Shown in pieces: positions 34,881 to 46,045 of a DNA stretch of 64,000 bases. Under the pieces are notes generated by a model. That model saw nothing but the letters and a program-made list of their open reading frames with translations. It had not been told where the DNA came from and searched no databases. Each line of letters opens with the position of its first letter. Within the stretch, counting starts at the first letter, position 1. Origin of the DNA: Spongilla lacustris (taxonomy: Eukaryota; Porifera; Demospongiae; Spongillida; Spongillidae); assembly GCA_949361645.1 (NCBI GenBank), contig OX442418.1:2090797-2154796 (forward strand), written 5' to 3'. The position numbers and the translations under genes were made by a program.

Positions 34881-34944
34881 TTCCCTGGCTATAAATACAT
34901 GCATGTATATGTATATTCCACCCCTTGCATTGATGTAAGAGCTG

Positions 34945-35375
34945 GCACATTTGGTTCGAAAAGCAAAAGCCAATGATCGTAGGCCGTCAAACTATACATG
35001 TATAAGCAGCTTCTGTAACAATTAACTTTTTTCTTCAGTCTGTAACAATGAACTGTTTTCTACGGTCTGGGATGCTTATTCTAAGACTAATTGTGTATAT
35101 AATATTAATTTTAAGTTGTTACTATTTATATATGTTCCCATTTGGTTCGAAAATGATCGCATGCAGGTCGTCGTCAACTATGCATGCAGCTTCTGTAACA
35201 ATTAAACTGTTTAACATTATCAAAGGGTGTGAACACAAAGTGCAAGCAAAGCAGAATAGATTAAAATATACACATATATCATCGAAAATGATCTCATGCA
35301 GGTCGTCAACTATGCATGCAGCTAACACTTTAATATTATCAAATGGTGTGAAAACAAAGTGCAAGCAAAGCCATA
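34945..35375. repeat. about 135-bp tandem repeat, three degenerate copies
   Basis: Copies begin TGGTTCGAAAA...GATCG near 34952, 35140 and 35283 and share GGTCGTCAACTATGCATGCAGC and AAAGTGCAAGCAAAGC words. Confidence 0.75.
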
Positions 35376-35432
35376 GAATAAATTTAATAAAGATTAAACG
35401 AAATAAAATACATACACATAATATATCATAAT

Positions 35433-35980
35433 AGACAACTGAACATAAGAGAGATGAGGGTACTGGATAAATCTCAATTTCATACCTGTAAAAAAGAAAA
35501 TAAAACTAGTACACTTCAGCCATTATTGTTTAGAGAATGACACAAGTGTTTTTCAATCATGTGCATGATAAAAAGTGAATTTCTCAGACAATTAATGCTG
35601 CTCGTGTGCCCAGAGATTTTCTGCAGAGAGGGGGAGGTAGGAAAAAGTAGGAGGATGGGGAAGAGATGTGAGAAGAGGTAAAGGGACACATAGCTTTATA
35701 CTGCATGGGCCCTCAACAACTTGGTTCTTAATTAGCGGTTAAATCAACCTGGCACACTCTTAAGTGTGACTGCATACAGAAAAAGAAATGGGATGAGAAA
35801 GGAATTAATGAGTGGGGGATAATAGTCAAATGAACATAAGAGACATGCTGATATTGAGTGTACTCAATTTTGTACCTAATTAAATCAGCCAAAAAGTGAA
35901 TTTCAAAGATGAATATAAGCTTGGCGGCATCCATTAATATTGCTTGTGTGTCCAGTGTCTTTTTAGTCTTGAGTGTCATG
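35433..35980. repeat. tandem duplication (~390-bp spacing)
   Basis: AACTGAACATAAGAGAGATG ... ATTTTCTGCAG at 35433-35640 recurs diverged at 35828-35980 (AAATGAACATAAGAGACATG, AAAAAGTGAATTTC, TGTGTCCAG). Confidence 0.65.
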
Positions 35981-36189
35981 CACTGTGTATTAGACACGTG
36001 GCATTAGCAATTAAGATAGCTTCTTTTTGCTGTATATGATTAAAGCCATGCTCATGGAAGTTAAGGATTACAATAAAACTGAATAACTAACTGTTTTAGT
36101 GGTGTTGTATGGGCTGGATGTCTTTGTGTAGAGACAGCGTCTCTATGTAATATCCTCACATGTCTTTAAGCTGTTAGGCTTGTCTTTGT

Positions 36190-36570
36190 GTGCATGTCTT
36201 TTTGCGGTAAAAAGACGTGCCTACATATACATGTACGTCATCTGACGGTAAGTGCAAACAAACATGACACACTGACCTTAAATAGATTGATTCCCTCCAG
36301 TGGAAACACACAGTTGCCAATCCTTGTCTTAGAGGTGCATATACATGCAGGTGTATGTCATCTGAGGGTACGTGGAAACACACTATCCTTAAATCCTACC
36401 TATGAGAATACACGATCTCCAATCACCTTGGAGAGGACCCTATAAGAATGTATCATCTGAGAGTAAGTGCAAACACACATGACACATTGACCTAAGTTAA
36501 ATTAACACACTGGTTCTCTCCAATAGAAACACATTGTCATCCTCCTCCGAGTTGTGCATCAATAAGAATG
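36190..36570. repeat. ~110-130-bp tandem repeat, three copies
   Basis: TCATCTGA(C/G)GGTAAGTGCAAAC-type units near 36239, 36358 and 36448, each followed by CACATGACACA(C/T)TGACCT or a remnant and CTCCA(G/A)TGGAAACAC. Confidence 0.75.
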
Positions 36571-37210
36571 CACCTTTGAAACACACTGAACGAACAGTGT
36601 TCCATCCTCCCCCTATTACTAGTACCCATGGGACCGGATGGACACGAATCTTGGTATATGGGTTTGCAACATGACCTGACGCCATACGCGCAACTAGTTT
36701 AGAGCCGAGTAGAAACTTAGACTGCCAGAAAACACATGTACAGTAATGGGGGGTTATCGCCAAATCGAAGTGACCAACACACTCGTATTCACAGTAGTCT
36801 GTTCATTGATTGTGAAGTTAGGAAGGAGCGTTAATAGGAATGGACCAAACTGACTATAGAGCTCTACCGGGGCAGAGATAATATATATGATCTCTGACCG
36901 GAGTTACGTAACGGTCATGAAACGATTAAAATAATTCACTGCGCTGCGAATAGCAATTTATTCTTACCTGTTCCTGTGATATGCTGCTAGGAATCGTCGA
37001 TACCAATCCTATCGCCGCGCCAGTGTAGCAATATAAACTTACTATGTATAGAATTGCTCAATAATTTTTATGCCCATACCATAGTAAGGCTTAAGGTGAC
37101 GCCTTAGAAGAAGATAACTTTCCCATGCATGTGGATAACACTGCGTATATGTAATAAGTATGAGAGGTACATACTGTGTTTGGATTGTTGTACAAAATCT
37201 CTATATGCAG
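36571..37210. other. no gene seen
   Basis: Contains GGAGTTACGTAACGGTCATG near 36899, similar to the GAGAGTTAC repeat at 28990. No coding exon seen. Confidence 0.4.
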
Positions 37211-37354
37211 GTGACCGAATGTGATTCATGTCAAAGAACCAACCATTCAATCAAAGCCTCACACTGCCATTGCAGTCCATCGCCATAACTGGCCTGTGGG
37301 GGATATGATTGGTCCACTAACATTAACACCACATGGCAACAAAATGGCCAGAAG
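37211..37354 (+). pseudogene. integrase zinc/core junction fragment
   Basis: The plus strand reads VTECDSCQRTN, the second half of an integrase HHCC zinc motif, then in another frame WPVGDMIGPLTLTPHGNK, which matches the start of a retroelement/GIN-type integrase core (W-x2-VGxDxIGPL...GN). A frameshift lies between them. Only about 50 residues are present. Confidence 0.55.
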
Positions 37355-37964
37355 CTGCACCATTGCAAAACAAAGAAGCTACAACAGTGGCGCACTTTAT
37401 GTACTCTTTGTACTGCTGATTTGGAGCACCAGACATAATCAACGAGGTAACATTTGATTAACACAACTTCGCCAACGTTATACATGTATTTACCCCCAGT
37501 CACACACACATTCATTCCACAGATCACACTCACCTGAGATCAGTACAGTTGCACCTTCATATACACCCCAAGTTCCCACACCATGCCATCCTTATATTGA
37601 TGTACATGTACATTTCTAAGCAGTTCAATTCATATTTATAAATGACACACTCTGCATGGATCTCATTCCACAAAGCTGCAGAAATATGTATTTGAGTTTC
37701 AAGTATATGAACATTTCATGCAGGTTGTTGACTGCACGAGAAAACAATAAGCGGACGAACTTTATTTAAATAATTATAGCATGCAGCCACTCCTCTATTC
37801 ACCCTAATGGTGAGTCCGCACGCACTGCGTGTCGTACGTGGCGAGATCAGGGACGTGCTTAGGAGTACGGAGTGGACCATATCATCTTACTTGCCGTGTG
37901 GCAAAGCCCGAGGTTGTGCTTGTTTAGCTTTTGGTCCATCAATTATGCATAAAAAACTGATAAT

Positions 37965-38365
37965 TAATTTTTAAACCGGAAATCACCGGTTGTTTTAAAA
38001 CGAACAGCCTTAACCGACCGGTTATTTTTAAAATAATCACCTTAACCGACAGGTTAATTTTAATTTAATAACCTGTTACATCCGGTTTTTTCTAAACTAA
38101 CAGGTTTCAAGCCAAATTGAAGACATCATGGGTCTTCACCAGCACACAGCGCTGTGCCGAATGCCAGTGAGTACAGGCCTGCTTGTCAGCATTTTATGTG
38201 AGATTCACCGCTACACATCACGAAAAAATTTCTAACTGACAACCGGTTGAAGCGGTTATTTAGCCGAAATAGAACTAGTTGGGGCGGTTATTTGATTCTC
38301 GCAATCGGTTAACCGCCGGTTAACCGGTTAACCCGAGCTCCGGAACAACCGGTATCAAGCCTTAT
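37965..38365. mobile_element. CCGGTTA-rich transposon fragment in the 3' flank of gene Y
   Basis: Dense repeats of AACCGGTTA, CCGGTTATTT and complements. It ends at GGCTTGATACCGGTTGTTCC (complement, 38345-38365), 9 bases from the gene Y stop codon. Style resembles hAT-like MITEs; no coding capacity. Confidence 0.5.
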
Positions 38366-38373
38366 AGATGTGA

Positions 38374-38818
38374 TCAGCTGGTTGTGATGAACGGTTCCAT
38401 TAAGTCTGCATGAAGGGCCGTTTGAATCTGGAAATAACCACAAAAAGGATGTATTATAATACTATATGTAATGAATCATCAGTTGTATTTTAATCTGGCA
38501 TTTGTGTGCTATTTACCTTCTGAAGAGCTGTAGTGACATCTGAAGTTGCAAGCATGGCTGTAAGCATCATATCTTGAACTGCCTTATAACTAAAATATGT
38601 GACATGTGAGCTGTTGGGGTTGAATGTGTGTTAGCACAAATATTACTTGTGTGCTTTATGGCTTACCTTTGAAGAAGCCATTTTGCTAGCCAAGACCGAA
38701 GCTTAGAACTGTTTGTCTGTAATGTTGGTTTAGAATAACAAGTTTAACAACATTAAACTTGTGAAATAACACTCACAGTAAATTTCAAAGGCAAATTCTC
38801 TGCTACACACTCACCGAT
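38374..38818 (-). CDS. gene Y: unidentified protein, four terminal exons
   Basis: Four minus-strand exons with consensus borders and exactly compatible phases: 38777-38818 (14 codons, IGECVAENLPLKFT), 38667-38716 (50 nt, TNSSKLRSWLAKWLLQ), 38517-38589 (73 nt, YKAVQDMMLTAMLATSDVT) and 38374-38427 (IQTALHADLMEPF, then TGA). Donors are GTGAGT, GTAAGC and GTAAAT; all acceptors end in AG after pyrimidines. The C-terminal 73 residues are helical and amphipathic. I do not recognise the family. Upstream exons must lie to the right; CACTA copy B (39440-40934) sits in the presumed intron and a candidate first exon is near 41.8 kb. The exon chain is seen; the gene call is strong but unnamed. Confidence 0.62.
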
Positions 38819-39439
38819 CTAGGTAAGAAACGACATTTTTGGACATAATGTGGTATAATACAACCTTGCAAACAAAGATGCCACAGTCTGACTGATTCTT
38901 TAGCTTTACATGTAGTTCCGGTGCCTACGTGTATAACATGGTATATAACGTGATACAGCATTCACCCCGTGCACTCTGACATAAATTATGAAGTGAAATG
39001 GTCTACTTGTACAACACTATTCAGATACCTGTTTATTTGTAAGAATCGATTCAAAATACGAACCATATATTAGCACACATTTTGAAGAGACACCAACAAC
39101 TTAAATGGAGGCCATATACAGTGCATCAGCCACACTGACATACATGTACATGAACGAATGGAAGTGCATTAGACATACAGCAAGAAACCAGTGGCTTGGA
39201 ATGTTACACGGCAGAAGAACGTAATCATATTCGTAAATACCTCTTTCCTAAATGAAACAGGAACAGTTTCCACTAAAATTGTGCTTCATTAATAATAATA
39301 TCATTGAAAAAGAGCAATTTTCATGTAAACTGTCCAATTATATTTATGTGTATATAAGGTATAATTATTATATATCACAGCGAAACCATTGCATTGAGAC
39401 GGTAACGTCTCATCACGTGACCTTACCCGTCTCTTGGAT
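38819..39439. other. probable gene Y intron
   Basis: No further convincing exon between the gene Y acceptor at 38819 and the CACTA element. Confidence 0.4.
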
Positions 39440-40934
39440 CACTGTGCAAAAACTTTGTTATACGATAGCGTATTCTATAGCGTATATTTGAATATACACC
39501 TTAAATATACACACCAGCGTATAGAACCATATACGCAGGTGCGTATATTCAAATATAACCGATCACGTGACATTTGTGGTTGCTTAGCAAACCATTGAAT
39601 TCACTTTGTGGCTACGTTGTCGGTCACCGTATACTAGTCGTATATTATCCTCCTACCACTCCCATCCCTCGTTCCCGATCCAGTTAGTCAATTTAAAATT
39701 TTAATCATTTTGCACATGTACAACAAAACAACAAACTAACAGTCCGAGGCGGCAATCTGCATATATTCAATCCAAGACACCTGTACAGAATACGAACAAT
39801 AAATTCATATCGTAAAAAAAAATATTTCACTCACCACATATCATATCCTCGTTCTGTTTATACATGATTCTATATATAAAGCAACAGATACATTATCGGG
39901 TAAGTGATATATGCTTACCTTTCTTGTTTCCTATCTCCGATGTTTGACTTAAAACAATGGAACAGTGCGGGTTAAACACTTACCGTACCGTCCGGTCGGA
40001 GTCTGCACGTTACCTTAGCAAAACACAACAAATGAATAGGCCTATACCTTTTTATATCGCGCTCCATTGTGCCTGTTGTTCTATCATTTCGGTTGTTCAA
40101 CCGAACGGGAACACTTAGGACACTTGCCAACCTAGTGCAAATAGAGAAAGGTGAATTCATTCTTTAGCAACTGCAACACATAATACCGGTAACTTGTACA
40201 CTCTGGAAAGACGAACTATTGCCATTTAACGATCAAAACCCTGATCTCAGCGCGATTCAACACGACCATGAAATAGCCCGCCTAAAATCTACAAATCACA
40301 TGCACGGTTAGTTAACCACATTTCTAATTGGAGCACTTTTGTATCGTACTACACAAACATTTGTACAGGGGTCCAATAGAGGTCTACTGTGCAGGCATTC
40401 TACTGCTTCCATTGTAGCATTTACTGGGATCCGATGTGATCATGACCAAACTCAACTGGCGAGTTAGCATAGGCCATAGCCATGCACCATGGGCCCGGCC
40501 TACCGCTCACAAAATTTACCGCCGTATATACACCAAGCAGACATACATGTATATAGCTAACCTTTGACGTCCAGCAGCATTAATAGAAGCAAAGTAGCAC
40601 TCCGACTTCGATGCTTACACACCTTCCTACCTCACGTGGGTCCGGGTACGGGACTGACCACTCATGAATTAATTCTATGGTATACTTATGTAAACAGTGG
40701 GATTTTATGGAATGAAATATACGCAGTAGTACAGTATATTCAAATATACTCTTAAGAATACACTATCGTATATTTTGAAGGTGTGCTTATATAAACGGTG
40801 ACGTATTTGACACTTGCGTATTCTCAAATATACGCGGTCGTACACTTCAAATATACTACACAGGGTATATTTTGCGCATTCCTCAAATATACGCATAAAT
40901 ATACACTATCGTATAACAAACTTTTTGCACAGTG
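39440..40934. mobile_element. CACTA/EnSpm-like non-autonomous element, copy B
   Basis: Same terminal repeats as copy A (CACTGTGCAAAAA) and same interior in reverse orientation, with strong overall similarity; length 1,495 against 1,549. Flanked by GAT on both sides (39437-39439, 40935-40937), an independent 3-bp target duplication, proving two separate insertions. Confidence 0.88.
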
Positions 40935-41389
40935 GATGTAGGCGGATACCGATGAAATCAATCCCAACGGCCCGGTGCGAACCGAGAGTGGACGGTAACG
41001 TCTTTCCCCCCCGTCGCTCTGTCACGTCTTTATACGTTATATCCTGTCAGTCCGGAAAATCCACGGTTAAAGGCGGATCGCTTTGTACCGTGTCGTACCG
41101 TCAGTACGTACGGTTGGGTACCACTTCTACAGTACTTTCTATCCATGCAGCTTATACGTACACCATCCCATTCACTTCTCAGAGGTAGTTTTCAAAAAGC
41201 CATATACAAATACAAATGCATGTACAAAAGGAAGAGCAAGCGTTTTGTTGGGTTTCATTCATTACGCAAAGAGCCGGATGCCGTCCTGCTGAAAGATATA
41301 TAGCATCAATAATGAATGGCCACAGATTTACTTGCTTACATTTGCCCGATATTGATAATCTGCGTGCGATGACACTGGCGAGCCACTCA

Positions 41390-41848
41390 CATCATCAAAC
41401 CTTCATCTTGTGTAAAATGTAACAGATGAGAATAAAGTGACCCTAGTATACATACCTCATTGTACTCCAAAGCCAAAACAAGTACCGGTAGCCTGGGTAG
41501 AGGACATGAAACACGTACCATTGCAATAATACGTCACACCTACTTAAAAAGGCATATGTGTTCGCGTTACAACCTATATTCCTGTAGATGGAAGGAAGGT
41601 GCACGTGGTTGTGATATCTTCGACACCCCCAAAAATGGCGCTTACGCTCAATTTACTAGTACTTAGGCAGCACTCATGTCTCATCACTCTCACGGATCAG
41701 TATGTGGCGTATTAACGAGTTCAAAAGGATAACTTCAGATCCAGAAGTTCCACGCCAATGTTTGAACCTGAAAGTTGCTATATAGGAGGACAAATGCCAA
41801 TAGTGAACCGCTTACCATATCTTGCTCATTGCTGCTGAACCGCCATTA
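41390..41848 (-). other. candidate 5' exons of gene Y
   Basis: On the minus strand a short exon containing ATGAGCAAGATATG followed by GTAAGC lies just below the promoter motif; a second possible exon begins after TTTCAG (near 41770) and joins it in frame (WFKHWRGTSGSEV); a third candidate reads LPVLVLALEYNE before GTATGT near 41455. Phases between the second and third do not match, so at least one exon is wrong or missing. Confidence 0.3.
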
Positions 41849-41864
41849 GTCACGTGAATTGGTC
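41849..41864. promoter_or_regulatory. E-box/CCAAT module shared with 16079
   Basis: GTCACGTGAATTGGTC, identical to the copy at 16079-16094, sits just upstream (minus sense) of the candidate first exon of gene Y. Confidence 0.4.
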
Positions 41865-42018
41865 AAGGCTAATTGAACTATTCAATAGCATATAAATTGT
41901 TTTTAGCGAGCACACTTACTACATGTAAAAACTCCTCATATCACAGTCACCACTGCACTCCAAGATCATCTGATCACGACGTTAAAGAGGTAGCCTGCAC
42001 GTCTTCTACGTACGGACG

Positions 42019-43083
42019 GTGTCATAGCGGATTTTGTCCCCCCCAATTATTGTCCCCCCGGACAGAATCCGCTAGCGGATTATGTCCCCCCGGATAAAAT
42101 CTGCTAGCTGATTCTGTCCCCCCGGACAGAATCCGCTAGCGGATTCTGTCCGGGGGGACACATTCTGCTAGCGGATTTTGTCCCACCTCCGCAGAACATG
42201 TCCCCCTTTGTGTTTATTAGCGCAGCTTCGTGTGCATGGTCCGACCGATACACATGTACATGTACATGTATATCCCAGGCTCTGCCTAATATAATTTGGT
42301 CCTAAAGTCTAGCTGTCACGGGCCGACTCAGTGCACGGCCATACAATATCCTGAAATGGTCCTATAGCCGACAGAAATAGGCTTTGAAGGTCTTATAGAA
42401 CCATTTCAAGCTGTGTAAAGGAAATTTCACTACCATTGAACTCCAGTATAATACATGTCCTATGTATAAGACAATTGCAAGTGTGGCTGCCGTACCCGGC
42501 CGTCTTCATGACTATTACTGGAAGCTAGCAGCGGCAAAATGCACCACGTACAACTTAGAAGGGCAGAGGGCCAAGAAGTCTGGCGGGGAGATCGATTGAT
42601 AGGACTGTGGGGGAAGTACCTTATGAATGGAGTATTTGCTAATAGTATTCATGACACTTCTGTAGGTCCGATACATACCTTTCGGGCCTGATACGAACAG
42701 GAATGGGGGGGGGGGGGGGGGGGGATAATGTATGTTTCGGGCCCGATGGAAAAGCGGGCGGGACTGTTAGCTTATAGGACCTGATACGTATACCAAGGAT
42801 TGCGGGGGGTGGGGGTCCTTCCGATATCTCACTCCCTGGCAGCCCTGGCTATACATATTAGGAAAGGCGGTCACCTACTGCTGACACCTACAGTGTACAG
42901 GAAAGGCTATACGTATTAGAGTATCGATCACCTACTGAAGGGGGGGGGGGGGGGGGGGGGGGACAATTTCTGCGGAAGGGGGACAATATCTGCTAGCAGA
43001 TTACGTCCGTGGGGGACAATTTCCGCTAGCAGATTATGTCCGGGGGGACAAAATCTGCGGGGGGACAGAATCTGCTCCGACAG
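42019..43083. repeat. alternating-palindrome element, locus 2 (both ends present)
   Basis: Left end GTGTCATAGCGGATTTTGTCC; right end complement CTGTCGGAGCAGATTCTGTCC. Each end carries an array alternating GTCCCCCCGGAC with CCGCTAGCGG-type dyads (42019-42200 and 42940-43083). The middle (42200-42940) has unrelated sequence plus GGGCCCGAT-type dyads and a G20 run (42705-42724); G23 (42940-42962) opens the right array. No coding capacity, no obvious target duplication. Confidence 0.75.
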
Positions 43084-43160
43084 CGGCATGCATATACCGG
43101 TAAATATGTATAGTATTAATTTTGTACACGAAAAGAATTCGAATAACACACATGCATGCC

Positions 43161-43320
43161 GCAGCGGCGGATCCAGGATTTCTGGAAGGGGGGGTCTAAT
43201 AACTATATTCACAAGCGGGGGTGGGTACTGGAGGGGGCGTGCCCCCTCCCGTAACAGCTAGGGGGTCTGGGGGAGCGCTGTAAGCTCCCCCAGTGGGGCC
43301 CCAGCCGCTTTTTCACTTTT
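43161..43320 (+). mobile_element. hAT-like transposon end (CAGCGGCGGATCCAGG)
   Basis: Left terminus CAGCGGCGGATCCAGG followed by G-rich and GC-rich palindromic sequence (CTGGGGGAGCGC...GCTCCCCCAG). A matching right terminus, CTGGATCCGCCACTG, ends at 45204, but the flanking 8 bases do not match, so they may be ends of two elements. Confidence 0.55.
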
Positions 43321-43572
43321 GCGTTCATTTAGCATGAAAATAAGCATACTTTGAAAGTGTATTCAATATTGATAGCTAGCTGATTAATATAGAAGCCTGC
43401 GTGAGTCAATGTGGATAACGATAGCGAATAGAAAACTCTACGCAAAGCCATTGTGACCGTATTCTGGTCTAAACGACACACACGTTTTACCTTTAATAGT
43501 ATTATATACCTACGTGATTTAGCTCTACCTGTTTCCTGAGGTAAACTATCTTCTTTGATCACTTACTTCTTG

Positions 43573-44923
43573 TAGGTATGTTACAACACGCCCACAAAAT
43601 GGCGCCGATTTTTGGTCAATGATGCTGTTTTAATGTTTTACGGGACGGACGAGATACTCCTTTTTTGACAGCCTTTTTTGATCTATGCTATATAACCTTT
43701 ACAAAAGTAGCACCGTGTTGTTGTAGATGACAGTTCAAAGTCTCGTTAAGAGTCTTAACTTAGTCAAAAGAGTTTTGCTCTTCGATATTATACAAATAAT
43801 CGGGACGAATATGATTTACAAATGTTTCACGATTTGCCTGAAGACGGGCGCAGACCTTGGCGAATGATAGATAGACTGGAAGTATATTGTCTAGTCCACG
43901 TTTTATGTGATTTTCAAGCAAATTTAAAGCCCCGCCGACCCCTTTCTACTTCCCGCAGGAATATGATCGATATCAAATGTAATGTATCGTGTAACGATCG
44001 CACGCATGCCTCATTCAGTCATTGCCTGATGCCATGAAATCAGAATAACATACATTTGTATGACTAAACATAGCACAGAGCTAATTATATATTTATTCTT
44101 TCTGCAGTTTTGTGAGTTATTGGAACTTTCTGTGATCACAATTGGACTCCCATGCAACATCAGTAGTTTGTACAATAGGCCTTTGTGTCTATATGCATTG
44201 TTCTTTTGACTTAGGGCGCAAGCCAGCCTAAGATTGTGTGTATATGCATCGTTCTGAGGTTGCAAGCCAACCAGAGATTGTGTTTGTTAAGTGTATGTAG
44301 GCATTTTCGAATTCGTTGGATTGCAACGATTTTTGCATCATTAAAAAGCTTTTAGTTTTGAAAAATATCTGTGTGGTATGACGAAGAAGGTCAAAACAAG
44401 GTTGTATACAGTGGAAACTGATTTGAGAAACTAAAAACTGAGGAGCAAAACACATGTCGTGGCGTATTGGAAGCAAAATGAAAGGTAGGATGATGCTGAA
44501 GACTTAGAACTGACCAAATACGAACTTAGAGCTGATGTTGTGTGTATTGTTGTAATGAATTCCTATGTAATGTATGCATGTATACATGTATGCATCGTTA
44601 ATGGTCATAACTAACAGTCGTCTGTTAGCAAACTTTAGCATTGCATGGCACACATGTTTTGTTGACGCCTATTTCGTTTTCACATCTTGTAAACTGTTAA
44701 CGGTATAGGGTTTCAAAATCCGGTCACAAAAAAGTTGCGCATGTCCATTGAAATGTATGGCGCAAATTTACGTGAAATTCGCCACTTTGAAAAGTCGTAA
44801 CTCTGAAACGTTTCATCACAGAGCGACGAATCAGATATTTTTCAATACTACTCGTATAAAGCTTTTTAATGATGCATAAATCTTTGCAATCCAACGAATT
44901 TGAGAAATCTTGTAACATACCTA
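43573..44923. mobile_element. 1,351-bp element with 14-bp TIR and 7-bp TSD
   Basis: Perfect terminal repeats TAGGTATGTTACAA (43573-43586; complement 44910-44923), flanked by CTTCTTG on both sides (43566-43572, 44924-44930). A subterminal piece (44301-44350) is an inverted repeat of 44865-44913. Two open frames of about 70 codons (43822-44037 plus, 44724-44945 minus) are not recognisable. Non-autonomous DNA transposon; 7-8-bp duplications fit hAT, P or related groups. Confidence 0.75.
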
Positions 44924-44930
44924 CTTCTTG

Positions 44931-45265
44931 CTCGCACCATTCCATCGCGCAGCAACAATACTAATTAAACACTGCACGCTTGGAGGGCCTTGGCTTTAGA
45001 CCCCCCCACACACACACTCACTCACACACACTTTGGGTCGAATGCTAACTCGCTAATCAGTTCACTCGCGTTCACTAAACGCTTCGTTTTTGAACTCGTC
45101 AATCATGTAATTAATTATTCATAAGTTAATTTATTCATAACTGGTCGGGCCGAGGGGGGGGGGGGGTCTTTAGACCCCTTAGACCCCCCCCTGGATCCGC
45201 CACTGACCCATGGCGTTCGAGTAGGTGCATGTTTACTGTCCTTTTCATGCTAGGAGCGTGTTCTA
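44931..45265. other. no gene; transposon end at 45186-45204
   Basis: G12 run, TCTTTAGACCCCTTAGA palindrome-like words and a CTGGATCCGCCACTG end. Confidence 0.5.
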
Positions 45266-46045
45266 TGGCTTTACCATACACCTGTATACAATTTCTTTAC
45301 TGCTGCTTCTTGTACTTTCACGCTTTGGAGGGATATCAAACAGTGTCATTGCGTATGTCTATTGCTTCAAATAAGAGCTCCATTGAAAAGGCAGCACGGG
45401 TATATTTTGTTTGAAGAACTCGTTTTCCACCCTTATATAGTTCAGTTATGACCAAATACTCTCTGACAGAACTTCTGGACATGACGTCCATTGCGTGTTT
45501 CCCATTGTCGTCGTAGTCAAATTTATACAGATGGGTGTGGCAACGTGCATTATTCATTAGTTACATGGTCCCGAGTAACCGTGTCGTTCTTACACCAGAA
45601 AATAAGCCCCAGCATGTACTAAACGCAAAGGTGAAGTAAAATGATCGCTCTTTGAGTAGGAGAAGTTTTTAAAACCATCTGCCGGGCGGGTTTCGAGAAA
45701 AATTGGTTGCCACCTGAGCACTTAATGATAACATTAAAAGGCGTGCCTTCAATAGTCACATGCGCGGCAATTATGGGCCAAAGAAGAGCGTACTTTAACT
45801 GTGCGTATCATTCTTTTAAAGTACGAAATTGGTTGTGGAATAGCTCAAAAGCATAATGGTTGTGTATATTGAATTGGTAGTGGCAAGCTGCGCCTCTGAA
45901 CGTAAACCACAAAATAATTAGCTTCTCTAGGATCCCAAATACCAAAATACCGTAATGTTCGAATGTGTTCTAATTAGCAACCTAATGTCCAGCTCGAAAC
46001 AGCCGTGATCCACGGGCTGTTTCGAAAAGTGGGACATTAGGTCTC
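45266..46045 (+). repeat. ~780-bp dispersed direct repeat, copy 1
   Basis: From CTTTACCATACACCTGTAT to the hairpin GAAACAGCCGTGATCCACGG...GGACATTAGG the sequence recurs at 47289-48075 with roughly 85-90 percent identity. Scattered stops in all frames. Confidence 0.8.

Noticed and set aside
14042..40160. A conserved ~62-codon frame present in both CACTA copies
   Set aside because: Conservation is expected because the two copies are near-identical overall; there is no transposase similarity.
42019..43083. CRISPR-like repeat array
   Set aside because: Units are palindromes without unique spacers, in a eukaryotic context, with no cas genes.
43161..45204. One complete 2-kb hAT element with ends CAGCGGCGGATCC and GGATCCGCCACTG
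   Set aside because: The 8 bases outside the two ends do not match, and a separate TIR element lies between; the ends may belong to different insertions.
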